Part shown: positions 52,617 to 60,939 of the stretch, one piece after another | Layout of the letters: the number at the start of each line of letters is the position of its first letter | Numbering within the stretch: position 1 is the stretch's first letter | Source of the DNA: UBA6623 sp965226435 | GTDB lineage: Bacteria > Acidobacteriota > Terriglobia > Bryobacterales > UBA6623 | Direction: 5' to 3' | Length of the DNA: 64,000 bases | Assembly: GCA_965226435.1 (NCBI GenBank) | Contig: CBDDCY010000013.1 | Location: 1,364,001 to 1,428,000 of the forward strand | The notes under the pieces: generated by a model | Database searches by the model: none | Told to the model about the DNA's origin: nothing | What the model saw: the letters and a program-made list of their open reading frames with translations, nothing else | Position numbers and translations under genes: made by a program

Positions 52617-53411
52617 ATGCGCCCTTATCTCGACCTTCTGCGCGACACTCTCGAAAACGGTACGCCGAAGAGTGATCGAACCGGGACCGGCACCCGAAGC
52701 CTCTTTGGCCGACAGATCCGCTTCGATCTCGAGCAAGGCTTCCCCGCCCTTACGACGAAGAAGCTGCATTTGCGATCGATCATTTACGAATTGCTGTGGT
52801 TCTTGCGAGGCGACTCCAATGTCCGCTATCTCCGAGAAAACGGTGTTTCGATCTGGGACGAGTGGGCGGACGAGAACGGCGAACTGGGTCCGGTTTACGG
52901 TCGCCAGTGGCGCGGTTGGCCCGCGCCCGACGGCCGCGCCATCGATCAACTGACGCAGGTGGTCGACCAAATTCAATCCGACCCCGATTCACGCCGCTTG
53001 ATCGTCAGCGCTTGGAATGTGGCGCAGATTCCCGACATGGCACTGCCGCCCTGCCATGCGCTGTTTCAGTTCTACGTCGCCGACGGACGGCTTTCGTGTC
53101 AACTCTATCAACGAAGCGCCGATGTCTTCTTGGGCGTGCCGTTCAATATCGCCTCCTACAGTTTGTTGACCATGATGGTGGCTCAAGTGACAGGGCTTCG
53201 AGCGGGTGATTTTGTTCACACGTTCGGAGATGTTCACCTCTACAACAACCATGTCGAGCAGGCGGAGTTGCAACTCGAGCGCGAGCCGCGGCCCTTGCCG
53301 GTGATGGAGATCAATTCGTCGGTCACTAATCTGTTCGACTTTGGCTACGAAGACTTCAACCTGAAGAGCTACGACCCCCACCCGCACATCAAGGCCCCGG
53401 TCGCCGTATGA
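52617..53411 (+). CDS. thyA: Thymidylate synthase
   Basis: Converts dUMP to dTMP with methylene-THF. The 264-residue length equals that of the E. coli enzyme. Conserved parts: GTRSLFGRQIRFDLEQGFP near 25-43, WDEWADENGELGPVYGRQWR near 78-97, the catalytic Cys in MALPPCHALFQF near 147, RSADVFLGVPFNIASYSLL near 165-183, and HTFGDVHLYNNH near 200. The start is ATG 52617 (MRPYLDLLRD); longer in-frame readings add a non-family leader. It overlaps folA by 4 bp (ATGA), so the pair is translationally coupled and regenerates the folate it oxidises. Confidence 0.97.
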   Translation: MRPYLDLLRDTLENGTPKSDRTGTGTRSLFGRQIRFDLEQGFPALTTKKLHLRSIIYELLWFLRGDSNVRYLRENGVSIWDEWADENGELGPVYGRQWRGWPAPDGRAIDQLTQVVDQIQSDPDSRRLIVSAWNVAQIPDMALPPCHALFQFYVADGRLSCQLYQRSADVFLGVPFNIASYSLLTMMVAQVTGLRAGDFVHTFGDVHLYNNHVEQAELQLEREPRPLPVMEINSSVTNLFDFGYEDFNLKSYDPHPHIKAPVAV

Positions 53412-53929
53412 TTCTTTCCTGCATCGCGGCGGTTGCCGAAAACGGCGTCATCGGAAAAGACAATGAACTTCCCTGGCGGCTGTCGCAAGACCTGAAGCGC
53501 TTCAAGAAACTCACGGTCGGTCATGTGATCATCATGGGCCGCAAGACGTTTGAATCGATCGGGCGGCCGCTTCCCAACCGTGTATCGATCGTTGTCACGC
53601 GCGATGCCGAATACGAGGCGCCCGGAGCCGTCGTTGTGCATTCGGTCGAGCAGGCGATCGAGCAGGCCCGGCGAACCGAGCAAGCGACCGAGGGGGAGCC
53701 CGAAGCTTTCGTGATTGGGGGAGAGGCGATCTTTCGCGAAGCGCTTCCGTTGTGCTCGCGGCTTTACTTGACACGGGTTCATGCCGAGGCGCCCGGCAAC
53801 GTCCGTTTCCCCGAGCTTGACTGGACGCGCTGGCGCGCGGCGGATGAAGAGTCGCGGCCGGCGGATGAAAAGAATGATCACGCCACGACGTTTGTGGTTT
53901 ATGAGCGGGTCAAGAAGACAAAACCTTAG
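53408..53929 (+). CDS. folA: Dihydrofolate reductase
   Basis: Reduces dihydrofolate to tetrahydrofolate with NADPH. 173 residues with AAVAENGVIGKDNELPWRL (substrate loop with the Trp and LPW motif), DLKRFKKLTVGHVIIMGRKT (NADPH loop, GRKTFESIGRPLPNR) and EAFVIGGEAIFREALPL. Translationally coupled to thyA. A slightly charged insert (EQARRTEQATEGEPEAF) precedes the IGG strand. Confidence 0.95.
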   Translation: MILSCIAAVAENGVIGKDNELPWRLSQDLKRFKKLTVGHVIIMGRKTFESIGRPLPNRVSIVVTRDAEYEAPGAVVVHSVEQAIEQARRTEQATEGEPEAFVIGGEAIFREALPLCSRLYLTRVHAEAPGNVRFPELDWTRWRAADEESRPADEKNDHATTFVVYERVKKTKP

Positions 53930-53973
53930 GGTCTTTTGACAGCGGGCGGGCGGCCGTCGATTCGGCGAAGAGA

Positions 53974-54000
53974 TGGGCAGGCCCGCAGTCCTGCCCCACT
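53974..54000. repeat. Family G small palindrome, copy 7 (reverse)
   Basis: gggcaggcccgcagtcctgc then cccact, the reverse orientation of the family. It separates the convergent folA and polysaccharide deacetylase genes and could double as a bidirectional hairpin between them. Confidence 0.65.
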
Positions 54001-54012
54001 ACCCGACCGTCC

Positions 54013-54807
54013 TCAGCGCCGGGCGTCGATGTATCGCCCGACGGTCTCGACAGTTTCGAACCAGATCTGGTTGTTGGGGTCTTTGAGATAGGGGATCAAC
54101 TTTTCGAGCATCTTGAGCCGCGTTGTCTGGTTGCCCGAATCTCCCGTCTCGTGGCCGGCTAGGATGAGCCACTGCCCGGCCTGGCGGGCGCTTTCGAGCA
54201 ACGGCGTGATCCGGTCGAAATCCTTGCCGTCCATCTCGACGCCGGTGACCCGCGCGGGATCGAGAAAGGCGGGGTCGACGGCGGTTTCGTCGAGCCAGGT
54301 CCTTCCTATGAGGAATAATTCGGCCACGACGGGGACGTAGCTGCGGGTCTCGCGACCGCGGCCGACGAAGGTCTGGCCGCAGGGGTAGGCAAAGGTCACC
54401 GGCTTGACGCCGAGCAGTTCCTCGATGCGGCTATTGGCGTCGATCAATTCCTTCCGCATTCGAGCGAGGGTGTAGTCCTCGAGGGCGGCCTCCCTCGACC
54501 ACTCAAAATTCCCGGTGCAAGGATGGCGCAGCGAATGGTTGCCGATTTCATAGCCGCTCGCGACGAGCCGCTTCCAACCTTCCAGGCGTTCTTCCATCCT
54601 CACCGGGACGACGTAGAAGGTCGCCTTGGCCCCGAGACGGTTGAGTACGTCGAGCCCGACATCGACTTGGCTGGGCCGTGCGTCGTCGAAGGTGAGGCTG
54701 ACGGCGGCGCGGGCGCCATTGGGCCAGGAGAATGGGGCGGGCGTCTGCGGCCAGGCGGCTTGATGCGAGAGCAGAGCGATTGCGAGGGATAGAAGAAGAG
54801 GTTTCAC
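54013..54807 (-). CDS. Polysaccharide deacetylase-family protein, exported
   Basis: 264 residues. The start is a GTG at 54807, which opens a signal peptide (VKPLLLSLAIALLSHQAAW). NodB-fold motifs: VSLTFDDARPSQVD (motif 1 Asp pair) near 40, GYEIGNHSLRHPCTG (motif 2, with the two metal His) near 93, and VTFAYPCGQTFVGRG (motif 3) near 147. Members remove N- or O-acetyl groups from chitin, peptidoglycan or exopolysaccharide. The precise glycan is unknown. It follows folA in convergent orientation, so it is independently transcribed. Confidence 0.87.
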   Translation of the reverse strand: MKPLLLSLAIALLSHQAAWPQTPAPFSWPNGARAAVSLTFDDARPSQVDVGLDVLNRLGAKATFYVVPVRMEERLEGWKRLVASGYEIGNHSLRHPCTGNFEWSREAALEDYTLARMRKELIDANSRIEELLGVKPVTFAYPCGQTFVGRGRETRSYVPVVAELFLIGRTWLDETAVDPAFLDPARVTGVEMDGKDFDRITPLLESARQAGQWLILAGHETGDSGNQTTRLKMLEKLIPYLKDPNNQIWFETVETVGRYIDARR

Positions 54808-54904
54808 GGGAGCTATCTTACCGATTTCCGGCGAGAGGCACCATCCGCGATGAGTCGCTCTGGTGTGAACCACCCGTGAGGGTGTTAATCCGAAGGCTCG
54901 CGAG

Positions 54905-55921
54905 CTACGTATCCTCGTTCGCCGAATCCGTCGCGAAAGCTCTCTCGGCGAACTCGACGGCTTGCTGCTGGGCCCAAAAACGGGGTGCGGAGCGGGCTAG
55001 GAAGGCGACATGGCCGCCGCATTCGGTTGCCACCAATCGAATGTGCGAGCAGGTTTCGATCCGAGCGTCTTCGAAGACTTCGAAAGGAATGAAGGGGTCG
55101 TCCCTGGCTTGCAGCATCAGGGTCGGTATCCGAACGCGATCGAGAAAGCGCGCTGACGACGCGTGCTCGTAGTAGTCGTCGGCGTCGCGAAAGCCGAATG
55201 CGGGAGCCGTCACACGGTCGTCGAAATCATAGATGCTCGTGGTTCCCGAGGAGGGTAGGGATTGAAACAGCTCGGGCATCAAACGTTGCTTGATGCGAAC
55301 CGTGCGCTCCAGCTCTCGCAGAAAACGGATCTCGTAAATTCGATTGCGCCGGTCGCCCAATCGCCGGGCGCAAACATCGAGCCGAATGGGAACGGAAATC
55401 CCGCACACTCCGCGGACATGGGAAGGAGGCCGATCCGCCCACTCGCCGGCAAGCTTGAGAGCGATGTTGCCACCCATCGAGAAGCCCACGATCACCAGCG
55501 GCTCGGGGCTCAATCGCTCGACGACCGCGCGAAGATCTTCGGTGAGTCCGGAGTGGTAGAGAGTCGGCGCCAAGTGCTCGGTGCCGCCGCAATTTCTCAC
55601 GTTCAGGCGGATGACGTTGAGACCGCGGCCGAGCGCGGCGCGGGCGAGTGATCGCATGTAGGACGATTCGCTCGATCCGGTGAGCCCGTGCACGGCGAGG
55701 AGCGTCCCCGCGCCGCCGGGCGACGATGGCCTGTTGATATGGGCGAGGACTTCGGCGTTCTCGGATGTGCGAAACAGGCGCGTTTCGGTTGCATGCGCCG
55801 TCTCGTCGAAAGGGTTGGGCCAATAGCGGCCGACGATCGTCTGGAGGTCGCCATTGCGGATCAAGGGGCGGTAGGAGGGGCCGAGGTCGTTCAGGAGGCC
55901 TTGGGCCGCCGCATTATCCAT
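54905..55921 (-). CDS. YheT-like alpha/beta hydrolase
   Basis: 338 residues. I use ATG 55921 (MDNAAAQGLLND); an in-frame TTG at 55939 is less likely. The opening SYRPLIRNGDLQTIVGRYWP and the TLLAVHGLTGSSESSYMRSLA oxyanion region are typical of the YheT group. The nucleophile elbow is IVGFSMGGNIALKLAGEW, the acid lies in ARDDPFIPF, and the His in ATECGGHVAFLA. Esterase or lipase-like activity is expected but the substrate is unknown. It lies between the deacetylase and redoxin genes, all on the minus strand but separately spaced. Confidence 0.88.
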   Translation of the reverse strand: MDNAAAQGLLNDLGPSYRPLIRNGDLQTIVGRYWPNPFDETAHATETRLFRTSENAEVLAHINRPSSPGGAGTLLAVHGLTGSSESSYMRSLARAALGRGLNVIRLNVRNCGGTEHLAPTLYHSGLTEDLRAVVERLSPEPLVIVGFSMGGNIALKLAGEWADRPPSHVRGVCGISVPIRLDVCARRLGDRRNRIYEIRFLRELERTVRIKQRLMPELFQSLPSSGTTSIYDFDDRVTAPAFGFRDADDYYEHASSARFLDRVRIPTLMLQARDDPFIPFEVFEDARIETCSHIRLVATECGGHVAFLARSAPRFWAQQQAVEFAERAFATDSANEDT

Positions 55922-56006
55922 GGAGGTCGAAGAGGGCAAGGATGCCGTGGGGCGAGCAACGGACCGAGGCCCATTCGGCTTCGGTCAAGCTTTCACCGGG
56001 ATTCAC

Positions 56007-56528
56007 CTAGGTCGGCTCTTTCAGCAAGGCCTCGATCGCGGTGCGAATATTGCGGTCCTCGGCGCGGTAGAAGGCGCGGTCCGATCCGCCGTGCTGCTCG
56101 CGAATCATGCCCTTGCGATCAATGAAAAACACGTAGGGCACGTAAAAGCGAGTCATGACGGAGATGCCGGCAAAGCCGGTGCAATCCCCGCGGGTGCCTA
56201 GAGCAAGAGGAAACTCCGCGCCATATTTCGTCGCGAACGCCTTGAGGTTCCCGGCCGCGGCGGGGTTGATCGCAATCCCGACCACCTCCAGGCCGCGCGG
56301 CTTGAATTCGTCGTAGATCGGCTTGAGGACCCGCGTCGTGCGCTGGCAATGCGCGCAATCCGTCGAAAAGAACATCACCATGACGACCTTGCCCTTCAAT
56401 TGATCGAGCGTCAGGTTTTGGCCTTCCAGCGTCGTGAACTTCAGTTCGGGAGACGGGCGCGGCTCACCGGCGGCGACCATCGGGAGCAGCAAGATCAAGC
56501 AAAGAGCAATGAATCGGATAATCGGCAT
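56007..56528 (-). CDS. Redoxin/thioredoxin-like protein, exported
   Basis: 173 residues with a signal peptide (MPIIRFIALCLILLLPMVAAG). A thioredoxin fold of the AhpC/TSA or TlpA type follows: LEGQNLTLDQLKGKVVMVMFF, then the CAHC active site (STDCAHCQRTTRV) near 64-67. AINPAAAGNLKAFATKYGAEFPL and VMTRFYVPYVFFIDRKGMI with the cis-Pro follow. It most likely reduces disulfides or peroxides outside the cytoplasm. The start ATG 56528 has gagg upstream. It precedes the YheT-like gene. Confidence 0.87.
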   Translation of the reverse strand: MPIIRFIALCLILLLPMVAAGEPRPSPELKFTTLEGQNLTLDQLKGKVVMVMFFSTDCAHCQRTTRVLKPIYDEFKPRGLEVVGIAINPAAAGNLKAFATKYGAEFPLALGTRGDCTGFAGISVMTRFYVPYVFFIDRKGMIREQHGGSDRAFYRAEDRNIRTAIEALLKEPT

Positions 56529-56587
56529 GAAAGAACCTCGATCTAGGCGAACGAGGCGGCCACGCCCCGTTCGTTCAAGCAATTGAG

Positions 56588-57889
56588 TTAGGGCGCAAAC
56601 CGCCCCGGGTGTGCTCTTAATCTATCATTCGGCAATCCCTCCATGCCGGCTACGCGCAATCCGTCGAGCGAGAGGATGAAAGTTTGCTCGCTTCCGCGCC
56701 CCACGACGCGGGTGTCGGTCTTGTCGGTTTTCTCGGGGCGCCACTTTTTTTGACAGATCTTCTCGTAGAGGGCGAAGAACTCTCGTGCGCGTTCGGCGCT
56801 CGACCATTCGACGGCGTAGGCCAATACGGGCGTCTCGTCGTCTCGCTTGGACACAATCTTGTATCCGCCGCCGCGCCAATGAGGACTGACCCGCTCGGCG
56901 GTATCGCGATCAAAAAACTGCTCGATCAAGATGGCGTGATCCAGTTGGCCGACTTCGCCTTGCGAGATGGTCCTATAGCCGCGGCCCAAGCGCAAGCGAG
57001 GCAAGCGGGGCCGCGTCGAGCGCCGTCGCCCAAAATAGGTATCCGGCTCCAAGATGTGCTGGGACGACATGGGCGGATTTCGAAAAACTTCGGCAAATCC
57101 GGCCTTGCCCCGGCGCGAGAGAACCTGTTGTTGAAACAGCAATCCGCGAGTGTAGGGGAACAGCATCGACTCGCGCAGATACAAGGGCGAAGAGGCGAAG
57201 GCGGTGTATTGCTCGGCTTCGAAGCGCGACGCTGTCGCCGCGGCAACGGCCAACAGCGAGTTATTGAGCAGCGACTGACCGCTCTGACGCATCGCGTATT
57301 CCATCATGATCCATGACGCTTGCCCCTCGATAACGGCGGAGCGCGCGACATCGCCGTCGGCGCTCTTGGCGCTCTTGACGTACTTTTTCAGATCGAAATG
57401 TTGATCGGCCAGAGCGTGAGCCAGTTCGTGGACCAGAGCCACTTGTTGTAGGTCCTTGGGGGTCCAGGTGGCCAGGTAGAGTTGTTTGGTCTTGTAGTCG
57501 TAGAGGGCGGTGGCTTGCTCGGTCAGGACTTCGACGAATTGCTCGGCGAGATTGAAGTCGTCGTCGACGTAGCCGAACATCTTCAAGAAGGTCTCCTCGG
57601 CTTGGATCTGCTCGGGGGCGGCGTCTTCGTCAATTCGCCGCTCGATGAGTCGGCGAATTTCCTCTCGGGTGATGACCGAGCGGCGCACCGGGCGCTTCAG
57701 CTTCAGACCCGTGATGTCGGCCATTTCCTCGAGCATGCCGTCGATTTGCGCGAAGAGTTCCTCGGCATCGTCGGGGGGCAATGAATCTTGGGCCGGCAGC
57801 GTGACGGCTACCGCTATCGAGAGCAGCGCCGGCAACAAGGTCCGGCACAGCCGAGATAAGCGGGAGAAGATGATCGAACGGCTCGTCAT
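56588..57889 (-). CDS. Putative zinc metallopeptidase-like protein, exported
   Basis: 433 residues with an N-terminal hydrophobic leader (TLLPALLSIAVAVTLPAQ), then an acidic helical region (DDAEELFAQIDGMLEEMADI). VALVHELAHALADQHFDL near 150-167 contains HELAH, the HExxH zinc site. ARSAVIEGQASWIMMEYAM carries an E positioned as a third ligand. The C-terminal half has no clear domain and includes a basic, Arg-rich segment (RRSTRPRLPRLRLGRGYRT). A gluzincin-like peptidase is likely, but the family was not identified with certainty. It lies upstream of the redoxin gene on the same strand, with 59 bp between the peptidase stop and the redoxin start. Confidence 0.7.
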   Translation of the reverse strand: MTSRSIIFSRLSRLCRTLLPALLSIAVAVTLPAQDSLPPDDAEELFAQIDGMLEEMADITGLKLKRPVRRSVITREEIRRLIERRIDEDAAPEQIQAEETFLKMFGYVDDDFNLAEQFVEVLTEQATALYDYKTKQLYLATWTPKDLQQVALVHELAHALADQHFDLKKYVKSAKSADGDVARSAVIEGQASWIMMEYAMRQSGQSLLNNSLLAVAAATASRFEAEQYTAFASSPLYLRESMLFPYTRGLLFQQQVLSRRGKAGFAEVFRNPPMSSQHILEPDTYFGRRRSTRPRLPRLRLGRGYRTISQGEVGQLDHAILIEQFFDRDTAERVSPHWRGGGYKIVSKRDDETPVLAYAVEWSSAERAREFFALYEKICQKKWRPEKTDKTDTRVVGRGSEQTFILSLDGLRVAGMEGLPNDRLRAHPGRFAP

Positions 57890-58196
57890 GGGCGGGCGTA
57901 GTGAAAACCAGATTGGGTCGCGGTGAAAGCAAGCCGGGGGGGAAACCCTTCGCGAAAGTCCGGGCACATAAACGGGATGAATGGCGCGAGGGGATCAGCC
58001 CCCCCCGGTCGATACCCGTTTTTGCCGGTACTTATTGTAGGACGCGCGGTGGAACCTATGGTTTCCAGCGCCGGATTCACGGGCGGATCGAGAAGAGGGC
58101 GGACCGGGAGACCTGCCCCACCGGGGGCGCCGTCACGACTGCCGCCGCCGGCCTTACGGAATCGTTGGGACAAGAGCTTGCAGTTGCGGGCGGGAG
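57890..58196. other. Intergenic stretch, decayed family G remnant only
   Basis: The only recognisable element is a degraded family G half (ggagacctgccccacc near 58108). Frames crossing it are antisense to the metallopeptidase gene or Arg-rich. Nothing else is supported. Confidence 0.5.
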
Positions 58197-60596
58197 TCAG
58201 CCGGCTAGGGAAGCAATGTCTTTCGAGCCGCTGTCCGTCTTTGTGCGCTTCTTGTCGCGGTACATTCGGCGGTCGCTGAGATAAACCAATTCTTCGCCTT
58301 CGGAGGCATCGGAAGGATAGACGGCCGCGCCGACGCTGACGGTGGTCCCAATCCGACGATTCGGTCCGACGGCGATCTGATTCCGGGCCACTGCCTGCTT
58401 GAGGGCGATGATGCGTTTGCCGACCTGATCCCCGGCGATGCCGGGCATGATGGCGAGAAATTCGTCGCCGCCCACGCGCCCGAGAAAGTCGTAAGGGCGA
58501 AGCGAAGTCCGCAGGGTCTCGGCCACTCCGGCGAGCAAACGATCGCCGGCGCCGTGCCCCAACGAGTCGTTGACCGGCTTTAGCTCGTCGAGGTCGAGGA
58601 AGAAAACCGCCAAGCTCTCTGAACGACGTTCGGCCCGCTGCAATTCCGTTTCGAGCCGCCGGAAGACGGCGCGGGCATTGGGTAGTCCGGTCAAGGTGTC
58701 GGTCTCGGCTTCGAGATAGATGCGCCGCAGTGTCCGAGAGGACGAAACGGTGGACGCCACCTTGTCGGTGATCAGCGTCAGCGATTGCGCCTGTATTTCC
58801 TGAAAGGCGTCGGGCGACTTGGAGCAAAGCGCGAGCATGCCCATCACTCGCCCGTCGACAATCAGGGGCGCGACCAAACTGGACTGCACGTCGTCGAGAT
58901 AGCGAGGCGGTCGACCGTCGGGCCCTTCCCCGGGCGGAATATTCGCGATACGAGGAAGCCCTTGGGCGGCTGAAGCCCTCATCAACCCGCGATCACAAGC
59001 CGTCTGGAGCCGCGAGATACAGTGGTCGGGGAACCCGTCGGCCTGCGACAGAACGTAGTCGTTCCCTTCCACAATGAAAATACCCACGCGGTCACAAGGG
59101 ATGGTCCGCCGCAAAATGCGCAGACAATCCTGTAAGCCCTTGTCGAAATTGAGGTCGGCTCCCAAGACACTGAGCATTTCGTAGAAAGCGGCTAAGCGAT
59201 CCGGAGCATTCACGAGCGCTTGGAAACCGCGCCGGCGCGAGCCTTCCGCATTGGGCTCTTCGTCGGCAAGCTCATCGGGCGGGAGCGAAGACGCAGGCAC
59301 CGCCGACTCGTCCCAGCGGGCATGGATCGCGGGTAACTCCGTCAAGAAGATTCGCAGCAACTCGGGATCGAAGATCTTGCCGGCCTGCTGCGTCATCAGA
59401 CGAGTTGTCTCGGCCAGGTCCATGGCGGGCCGATAGGGACGTTCGCTGAGCAAGGCGCTGCAGCAATCGACCACGGTCAGCCTGCGCGCCCAAAGTGGAA
59501 TGGCGGTTCCCCGAAGGCCCGCCGGGTACCCGGATCCGTCCCAGTGTTCGTGATGATGCAAGACGGCCTCGCGAACCTTGGGCGACAATTGGGCGGCCTC
59601 GACGATCGCGGCGCTGAACGACGGGTGGGCGGCCATCTTTTCGAATTCTTGGTCCGTTAACCCGGCCGGCTTCCTTAAGATGCCGCGCGGCACGACGACA
59701 TTGCCGACATCGCGCAAGGCGGCGGCGAGTTCGAGGTTACTCAGTTCGATGTCGGAACACTTCCAGTGGGGCGCGATCTTTCGCAACAGGAAAAGGATCC
59801 GCTCGTTCTCGGGCTGATGAAGTCGTTGCTTGAGGGCTTCGGCGGATCGCACCGCGCCGTCAACGGCGACATCGGAGCCGGATTCGGTGACGTAATCGGC
59901 GGTGGCGCGGCCCGGCGCGGGGCGGCGCGTAAGATACACGGTCGCGCCGAACAGCACAAACCCTCCGAAAGCGCGCTCCAGAGGCGTGGCTCCCTCGACC
60001 AACAGCGCCACCACGCCGACCAGGGCCGGCAGTAATAGACACAGTGGAATACAACGGTAGAATTCGTCAAACCAGCGCCTTGCCGGCGAGCTTACGTCCG
60101 ACGGACCGGATGCGACGCCGACGGCGCTGAGAATTACGTAGTACACCAACGTAGCGGCCAATCCGGCCGCCATGAAGCCTGATTCGGATGCGCCGGCGAA
60201 GAGGCGATAGGTCAGCAGCATCCCTACGATCGCGGGGGCCTGCATGAGAGCGGCGGGCCTTGGGCGGGCGGCGGAGCCGTATTGTTGCCAGGCAAGAGCG
60301 GCGCCCCCCACGACGTACAGCGGCCACGGCAGTTGGTAGGCAATGGCCGTAAGAACCGGGAGTATGCCAATTGAAAGAAGAGTCCCGGTACCAGGTTCGC
60401 GAAGCGGCGTCCTACGAGCGGACACCATAATGCCGAGCGAAACCAGCAAAGCCGTCCAGCCGGGAGCGAGCGGAGAAATGAAGGCGATGAGAACAGCGGA
60501 GAGGGTCAAGACGAGCGCGAGGATCGCGGACCCGTCCCAGCGCGACACTCGCGTGGGGACCTGCGCGGAACTCGATTTCTTACGAAATATCTTCAC
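58197..60596 (-). CDS. Membrane HD-GYP(degenerate)-GAF-GGDEF signalling protein
   Basis: 799 residues. About eight hydrophobic segments fill the first 230 residues. A domain near 280-420 follows the HD-GYP pattern but with the HD dyad altered (ALRDVGNVVVPRGILRKPAG in place of HDIGK). HHHEHWDGSGYPAGLRG, the GYP signature, is retained. A GAF domain lies near 480-620. The C-terminal diguanylate cyclase (about 640-790) has VFFLDLDELKPVND, GRVGGDEFLAIMPG with an intact GGDEF near 709, and an RPYD inhibitory I-site five residues upstream. It likely makes c-di-GMP and does not degrade it. The start is GTG 60596 within a 23-bp tandem duplication. Confidence 0.88.
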   Translation of the reverse strand: MKIFRKKSSSAQVPTRVSRWDGSAILALVLTLSAVLIAFISPLAPGWTALLVSLGIMVSARRTPLREPGTGTLLSIGILPVLTAIAYQLPWPLYVVGGAALAWQQYGSAARPRPAALMQAPAIVGMLLTYRLFAGASESGFMAAGLAATLVYYVILSAVGVASGPSDVSSPARRWFDEFYRCIPLCLLLPALVGVVALLVEGATPLERAFGGFVLFGATVYLTRRPAPGRATADYVTESGSDVAVDGAVRSAEALKQRLHQPENERILFLLRKIAPHWKCSDIELSNLELAAALRDVGNVVVPRGILRKPAGLTDQEFEKMAAHPSFSAAIVEAAQLSPKVREAVLHHHEHWDGSGYPAGLRGTAIPLWARRLTVVDCCSALLSERPYRPAMDLAETTRLMTQQAGKIFDPELLRIFLTELPAIHARWDESAVPASSLPPDELADEEPNAEGSRRRGFQALVNAPDRLAAFYEMLSVLGADLNFDKGLQDCLRILRRTIPCDRVGIFIVEGNDYVLSQADGFPDHCISRLQTACDRGLMRASAAQGLPRIANIPPGEGPDGRPPRYLDDVQSSLVAPLIVDGRVMGMLALCSKSPDAFQEIQAQSLTLITDKVASTVSSSRTLRRIYLEAETDTLTGLPNARAVFRRLETELQRAERRSESLAVFFLDLDELKPVNDSLGHGAGDRLLAGVAETLRTSLRPYDFLGRVGGDEFLAIMPGIAGDQVGKRIIALKQAVARNQIAVGPNRRIGTTVSVGAAVYPSDASEGEELVYLSDRRMYRDKKRTKTDSGSKDIASLAG

Positions 60597-60622
60597 GCCT
60601 TCTTACGAAATATCTTCACGCC
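60577..60622. repeat. Tandem 23-bp duplication at a start codon
   Basis: ttcttacgaaatatcttcac plus gcc occurs twice head to tail at 60577-60599 and 60600-60622. The first copy holds the GTG start and first codons of the GGDEF-protein gene. The second repeats that start out of register in the leader. Confidence 0.8.
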
Positions 60623-60874
60623 GGCCCTATCGGCCACGCCATTAGCGGATCGTTCGACCTACCGCAGATTCAGGTCGGACCACGCTTTCCGGCGGCCATT
60701 CCCGCTAGGCCCCAACCCCAGAACAAATAGTACTCAACCTTACAGAATCGCTTGGCGGATGATGTTGAGGCTAAGGGGTTACTAGTACTTTTGTCACTAT
60801 ACTCCTCTTAGGCATTCATTGCAACCACATTGGAGCTATAACCATAAGTTGTGGATGAGCCTCTGAGGGGAGGC

Positions 60875-60939
60875 GGCGTATCCTGACGATTGAGGAAGCA
60901 ACTCAATCGTTTTCTGGAAAGGAACAAGGAGGATACGCC
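60875..60939 (+). promoter_or_regulatory. RBS-sequestering hairpin of the IS256 transposase
   Basis: The outer arms ggcgtatcct (60875-60884) and aggatacgcc (60930-60939) are perfect complements. An inner hairpin acgattgag/ctcaatcgt lies at 60886-60910. The outer 3' arm covers part of the ribosome site aaggagg (60926-60932) and abuts the ATG at 60940. A transcript entering from outside would fold this and mask the start. Confidence 0.6.
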
